The notes below the pieces were generated by a model that ran no database searches, was not told the DNA's origin, and saw only the letters and a program-made list of their open reading frames with translations. A program made the position numbers and the translations under genes. From assembly GCF_000820085.1 (NCBI RefSeq), contig NZ_CDBN01000043.1, forward strand, positions 1-64,000: a stretch of 64,000 nucleotides of DNA, given 5' to 3'. Shown piece after piece: positions 60,054-64,000 of the stretch. How positions within the stretch are numbered: the stretch's first letter is position 1; each line of letters begins with the position of its first letter. Source of the stretch: Aeromonas sanarellii (GTDB lineage: Bacteria > Pseudomonadota > Gammaproteobacteria > Enterobacterales > Aeromonadaceae).

Positions 60054-60062
60054 TTGTCCACA
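60054..60062 (+). promoter_or_regulatory. DnaA-box-like site TTGTCCACA
   Basis: TTGTCCACA differs from TTATCCACA at one position. It lies 280 bases from the inverted pair. Confidence 0.35.
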
Positions 60063-60278
60063 GGGCCGTCGGCCCTTCCCTTCCCGACAGCAGAAATCAC
60101 TCATTGACACCGGATCCGGCAGCGTAAAATAGAGTATTTTTCCTCCTGGGCGCCGCGCATCCCTCACCCCTCTGGTCGAGGCGCCACTTAACTGGCTGTC
60201 GATCCGCTTTGGCGCTTCTTTCTTGCCAAGGGATACGGCACAATATCGGCCCCACTTTTTTCCTCGGTTTTTCCGGGC

Positions 60279-61964
60279 ATGACCATAGATTTCGTGACAC
60301 TGCTACATCAAAGCGACTCCCTGCTGCTGTTCGTGGTACTGGCCTTCGGCCTGCTGCTAGGCAAGGTCCGCATCGGCAACTTCCAGATAGGCAATACCAT
60401 AGGGGTGCTGTTCACCGCCCTGCTGTTCGGCCAGATGGGATTCCAGTTTTCCACCTCCACCGAAAACGTCGGCTTTATGCTGTTCATCTTCTGCGTGGGG
60501 ATTGAAGCGGGGCCGCACTTCTTCAGCGTCTTCCTGCGCGACGGCATCCACTACATCACCCTGACCCTGGTGATCCTGCTGAGCGCCCTGCTGCTCACCG
60601 TGGGGCTGGCCAAGTTCTTCAACCTGGGGCCCGGCATGGCGGCCGGCATCCTGGCGGGGTCGCTCACCTCCACCCCGGCGCTGGTGGGCGCCCAGGATGC
60701 CCTGCGCAGCGGCCTGCTCAACCTGCCCCACCAGACCGACATGCAGTCGGTGCTCGACAACATGGGCATCGGCTATGCGCTCACCTATCTGGTGGGGCTG
60801 GTGGGATTGATGCTGGTGGTGCGCTACCTGCCTTCCCTGGCGCGGCTCGACCTCAACACCGAGGCCCAGAAGATCGCCCGCGAGCGGGGCCTCTCCGACA
60901 GCGAGAGCCGCAAGACCTACCTGCCCATCATCCGCGCCTATCGGGTCGGCCCGGAGCTCGCCGCCTGGATCGGCGGTCGCACCCTGCGAGAGACCGGCAT
61001 CTATCCCCACACCGGCTGTTACGTGGAGCGGATCCGCCGCAACGGGATACTGGCCAGCCCCGATGGTGACGCCGTCATCCAGGAGGGAGACGAGATCGCC
61101 CTGGTGGGCTACCCCGAGAGCCACGAGAAGCTGGACGTCAACTACCGCAACGGCAAGGAGGTGTTCGATCGCAACCTGCTGGACCTGCAGATCGTCACCG
61201 AAGAGATAGTGGTGAAGAACGATGCCGTGGTCGGCCGCCACCTGGTGGAACTCAACCTCACCGAGAAGGGGTGCTTCCTCAACCGGGTGGTGCGATCCCA
61301 GATAGAGATGCCGTTCGATCGCAACATCATGCTGCAGAAGGGTGACGTGCTGCAGATCAGCGGCGAGAAACAGCGGGTCAAGCTCCTGGCCAACAAGATC
61401 GGCTTCATCAGCATCCATAGCCAGACCACGGATCTGGTGGCCTTCACCACCTTCTTCGTGCTGGGCCTGCTCATCGGCTCCGTCTCCCTGGTGTTCGGCC
61501 AGATAGAATTCGGCCTCGGCAACGCCGTCGGCCTGCTGCTGGCGGGGATCCTGATGGGCTATCTTCGGGCCAACCACCCCACGGTAGGCTATGTGCCGCC
61601 TGGCGCCCTGCGTCTGGCCAAGGATCTCGGCCTCGCCGTCTTCATGGTGAGCACCGGGTTGAAAGCGGGGGGCGGCATCCTGGATCACCTGAGCGAGGTG
61701 GGCATGGTGGTGCTCTTCTCCGGCATGCTGGTGACCACACTGCCGGTGCTGGTAGGTTACCTGTTCGGGGTCTGGGTGCTGAAGATGAACCCGGCCCTGC
61801 TGCTGGGGGCCATCACCGGGGCCCGCACCTGCGCCCCGGCCATGGACGTGGTGAACGAGGCGGCCAACAGCTCCATCCCGGCGCTCGGCTATGCCGGCAC
61901 CTATGCGGTAGCCAACGTCATGCTGACCCTGGCGGGCTCCTTCATCATCGGCTTCTGGTTCTAG
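60279..61964 (+). CDS. ybjL: AAE-family putative transporter YbjL
   Basis: A 561-residue membrane protein, the same length as E. coli YbjL, from the aspartate:alanine exchanger family. Two membrane halves (about 1-190 and 385-561) each carry a glycine-rich family motif: [19 protein letters not shown], and [20 protein letters not shown]. Two TrkA_C (RCK_C) domains lie between them ([18 protein letters not shown]). The substrate is unknown. A promoter-like pair lies 150-175 bases upstream. Confidence 0.92.
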   Translation: MTIDFVTLLHQSDSLLLFVVLAFGLLLGKVRIGNFQIGNTIGVLFTALLFGQMGFQFSTSTENVGFMLFIFCVGIEAGPHFFSVFLRDGIHYITLTLVILLSALLLTVGLAKFFNLGPGMAAGILAGSLTSTPALVGAQDALRSGLLNLPHQTDMQSVLDNMGIGYALTYLVGLVGLMLVVRYLPSLARLDLNTEAQKIARERGLSDSESRKTYLPIIRAYRVGPELAAWIGGRTLRETGIYPHTGCYVERIRRNGILASPDGDAVIQEGDEIALVGYPESHEKLDVNYRNGKEVFDRNLLDLQIVTEEIVVKNDAVVGRHLVELNLTEKGCFLNRVVRSQIEMPFDRNIMLQKGDVLQISGEKQRVKLLANKIGFISIHSQTTDLVAFTTFFVLGLLIGSVSLVFGQIEFGLGNAVGLLLAGILMGYLRANHPTVGYVPPGALRLAKDLGLAVFMVSTGLKAGGGILDHLSEVGMVVLFSGMLVTTLPVLVGYLFGVWVLKMNPALLLGAITGARTCAPAMDVVNEAANSSIPALGYAGTYAVANVMLTLAGSFIIGFWF

Positions 61965-61993
61965 GCCGGCTCGGGTATTGAATATGCAATGAA

Positions 61994-62019
61994 AAGAGGG
62001 AGCCCACGGGCTCCCTCTT
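61994..62019 (+). terminator. terminator of ybjL
   Basis: A perfect 12-base-pair stem, aagagggagccc/gggctccctctt, is followed by catttgg, about 30 bases past the stop. Confidence 0.82.
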
Positions 62020-62154
62020 CATTTGGTGTTCTCCCCGGCCAGGCCCCCAACCGATAGTGAAGATCGTGCTATCACCCGAGCGCAATCAAACCCAACGAGC
62101 TAAGGGGTCCCCTGAGCCACGCTTACACTCAATAAAACGAGTGAGGTGAACATC

Positions 62155-63687
62155 ATGAAACGCTTATGGATTGTCATTTTTTGGGTGCTTTGTTCCCTGT
62201 CCCCGGCCTGGAGTGCCGAGCCAGATAAAAAAGCCACCACCGAGGAAGAAGAGGAGCGCAGCGCCCTGGCCTTTGACAGCGAGGAACTCGCCAAACCCAT
62301 GCTGGGAGATCTCGACGCCATGCTGGAGCGGCGCACCATTCGGGTGCTCACCACCTATAACAAGACCGGCTACTTCATCAACAAGGGGGTGCAACGGGGG
62401 GTCACTTACGATGCCTTCATGCAGGTGGAGAAACGCCTCAACGAACAACTGCGCAAGCAGAAGGCCATCAAGCGTCACCTCAAGGTGCACTTCGTCTTCA
62501 TTCCCGTCGCCCGCGAGGCCCTGCTGACCTCCCTCATCGAAGGCAAGGGGGATATCGCCGCCGCCAACCTCACCATCACCGACAAGCGCAAGAAGCAGGG
62601 GGTGGTGTTCAGCGATCCCTTGCTCGATAACGTGCGGGAGCTGCTCGTCTCCGGCCCCGATTCCCCCAAGGTGGAGAGCGCCGCCGATCTGGGTGGCAAG
62701 ACCATCTTCGTGCGCCCCTCCTCCAGCTATTTCGAGAGCCTCATGGCCTATAACCAGGCGCGCAAGGCGGCGGGAGAGCCCCTCATCGACATCCAGCCCG
62801 CCTCCGAAGTGCTGGAAGATGAAGATCTGGTGGAGATGGTGAACGCGGGCCTGCTTCCCTTCATCGTCATGGACGAGCACAAGGCCCGCTTCTGGCAGAA
62901 GATCTTCCCCAAGATCACCATTCATGAAACCCCGGTGTTCCGGGAGGGGGGCATCATCGCCTGGGCGGTACGCCAGGACAGTCCCAAGCTGCTCGCCATG
63001 CTCAACGATCAGATCAAGGCGATCCGCGGCAAGGCGACGGGGGAGGACGTACTGGCGCGCTATCTCAAGCAGAACAAGTTCGTCAAGAGCGCCGCCGCCG
63101 AGGCCGAGCGCAAGAAGTTCCTGCAGGTGGTGGAACTGTTTCGTGAATACGGCGAGAAATACGACGTGGACTGGCTGCTGGTCGTCGCCCAGGGCTATCA
63201 GGAGTCCGCCCTCAACCACAAGGCGCGCAGCCATGTCGGCGCCATCGGCATCATGCAGATCATGCCCGCCACCGGCAAGGGGCTGAAGGTGGGCGACATC
63301 CGCCAGCTCGAGCCCAACATCCACGGCGGCGTCAAATACATGCGCTGGATGATCGATCACTACTACGCCGACGAGCCCATGACCGCCCTCGACAAGGCAT
63401 TGTTCTCGTTTGCCTCCTACAACGCCGGTCCCGCCCGGGTGGCGCGGCTGCGCACCGAGGCGAAGAAGCGGGGGCTGGATCCCAACGTCTGGTTCCACAA
63501 CGTCGAATACGTGGCGGCGGAGAAGATAGGAGCCGAGACCGTTACCTATGTGGGCAACATCTACAAGTACTACATCGCCTACAAGCTGGTGATGGAGCAG
63601 ATGCAGCTGAGACAGCAAGCCAGCGAGACCCTCAAACGGCAGGAGCAACCCGCCGACAAGGCGCCCGCCAAGGAGACCAAGTCCTAG
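62155..63687 (+). CDS. MltF-like membrane-bound lytic transglycosylase
   Basis: A 510-residue exported protein. It has a signal peptide of about 20 residues (MKRLWIVIFWVLCSLSPAWS), a solute-binding (SBP_bac_3-like) domain at roughly 50-305 and an SLT transglycosylase domain from about 325. The catalytic glutamate is E350 in AQGYQESALN; GIMQIMPATG and FASYNAGPARV are the other SLT motifs. This is the architecture of MltF, which cleaves peptidoglycan strands. The signal peptide shows no clear lipobox, unlike lipoprotein Mlts. The ATG at 62155 follows GAGG. A basic, low-complexity tail ends the protein. Confidence 0.9.
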   Translation: MKRLWIVIFWVLCSLSPAWSAEPDKKATTEEEEERSALAFDSEELAKPMLGDLDAMLERRTIRVLTTYNKTGYFINKGVQRGVTYDAFMQVEKRLNEQLRKQKAIKRHLKVHFVFIPVAREALLTSLIEGKGDIAAANLTITDKRKKQGVVFSDPLLDNVRELLVSGPDSPKVESAADLGGKTIFVRPSSSYFESLMAYNQARKAAGEPLIDIQPASEVLEDEDLVEMVNAGLLPFIVMDEHKARFWQKIFPKITIHETPVFREGGIIAWAVRQDSPKLLAMLNDQIKAIRGKATGEDVLARYLKQNKFVKSAAAEAERKKFLQVVELFREYGEKYDVDWLLVVAQGYQESALNHKARSHVGAIGIMQIMPATGKGLKVGDIRQLEPNIHGGVKYMRWMIDHYYADEPMTALDKALFSFASYNAGPARVARLRTEAKKRGLDPNVWFHNVEYVAAEKIGAETVTYVGNIYKYYIAYKLVMEQMQLRQQASETLKRQEQPADKAPAKETKS

Positions 63688-63706
63688 AGCCGCCACCCGG
63701 CGTTTG

Positions 63707-63750
63707 CAAACAACAGGCGGGCCTTCCTCGGAAGGCCCGCCTGTTGTTTG
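63707..63750. terminator. long perfect hairpin after the MltF-like gene
   Basis: Arms 63707-63727 and 63730-63750 are perfectly complementary over 21 bases, leaving two unpaired bases (four in practice). It lies between convergent genes. Confidence 0.85.
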
Positions 63751-63828
63751 TCCCCTGCCGAATCAGCCCCCCTCCTCCCACGGAGTTAAAACGGCCAGTG
63801 CAGGATGGGGCGGCACTGCAGCAGGCAG

Positions 63829-64000
63829 TCAGGCCTCCCTGTCGCCTCGCAGCAGCTCGAGCAGCAGGCTGCCGTCTCGCAGCGCCTTGTGCACCTGCAC
63901 CGAGGTGGGCTTGGTGGGATCTTCATAGAAATGGGTGGACTCGATCTGCAGACGCACCAGGTAGTCGGCCGGCAGCTGGCTCGCCAGGGACTGGTGCAGC
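63829..64000 (-). CDS. C-terminal part of an unidentified protein
   Basis: An open minus-strand frame enters from the right edge and ends at TGA (63831-63829), giving the last 56 or so residues. It includes LASQLPADYLVRLQIESTHF and ends LLELLRGDREA. The frame has good GC-rich codon use and faces a shared terminator, so it is probably a real gene. I do not recognise the family. Confidence 0.6.
   Translation of the reverse strand, partial: LHQSLASQLPADYLVRLQIESTHFYEDPTKPTSVQVHKALRDGSLLLELLRGDREA

Larger units (their letters stand above)
59507..60278. other. 772-base gap between tRNA-Asn and ybjL
   Basis: Lower in GC than the flanks, with no credible gene; short open frames lack ribosome-binding sites and family motifs. 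It holds several DnaA-box-like sequences, a small palindrome AGGGCC-GTC-GGCCCT (about 60063-60077) and a promoter-like pair TTGACA (60104) and TAAAAT (60125) with a 15-base spacer, presumably for ybjL. Confidence 0.55.

Noticed and set aside
59431..60278. Possible genomic island inserted at tRNA-Asn
   Set aside because: No integrase and no repeated tRNA 3' end downstream; the gap is short and leads straight into core gene ybjL.

Overview
The window reads as chromosome of an Aeromonas species from the caviae/hydrophila/media group. The sequence is GC-rich and densely coding. It carries the phaP-phaC-phaJ polyhydroxyalkanoate operon in the Aeromonas layout, with a 594-residue synthase and a 134-residue hydratase. 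It also has a class IV adenylyl cyclase of the type first described in Aeromonas, and gammaproteobacterial synteny blocks (ycgB-fadR-nhaB-dsbB, pabB-nudL). No insertion sequence, integrase, prophage gene or CRISPR array was seen, so this is mostly core genome. The genus call is my inference from gene content.

Layout. 1-56: the 5' end of an initiator tRNA-Met and its promoter, both facing left. 250-9780: a membrane protein, a YbjD-like OLD ATPase, AraC and LysR regulators, two transporters, tapT, D-Ala-D-Ala ligase and a 2OG-Fe(II) oxygenase. 9925-18560: a glutathione peroxidase, rhlE, a DUF5718 protein, the cyaB-Nudix-GNAT-ABM cluster, pdxY, a DUF429 protein and a secreted repeat protein. 18848-21479: phaPCJ, which stores and builds medium/short-chain PHA from beta-oxidation intermediates, behind a PsrA-like palindrome. 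21655-28006: an S4 RNA-binding protein with a decayed 3'-end repeat array, a hot-dog-fold protein, an uncharacterised 393-residue protein and the mdlAB ABC exporter. 28144-37720: a four-module hybrid histidine kinase, trxC, a DASS carrier, a b561-type cytochrome, glycogen phosphorylase and SOS-controlled sulA. 37909-47384: class I fumarase, pabB-nudL, two serine transporters and a RecQ-like helicase. 47940-55985: the stress-kinase trio yeaG-yeaH-ycgB, then fadR, nhaB and dsbB. 56208-64000: dedA, uvrB with a DUF1232 gene, tRNA-Asn, ybjL, an MltF-like lytic transglycosylase and the end of an unidentified gene.

The most unusual signal is that two unrelated genes, tapT and the ybcJ-like S4 gene, have diverged tandem copies of their own 3' ends directly downstream. 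The copies differ largely at synonymous positions. In tapT the present stop codon is supplied by the second copy. Other points are a cluster of DnaA-box-like sites beside tRNA-Asn, the lack of a canonical LexA box ahead of uvrB, and a probable fatty-acid-responsive operator ahead of phaP.

All family names come from recognising motifs and remembered homologues. Nothing here was searched against a database.
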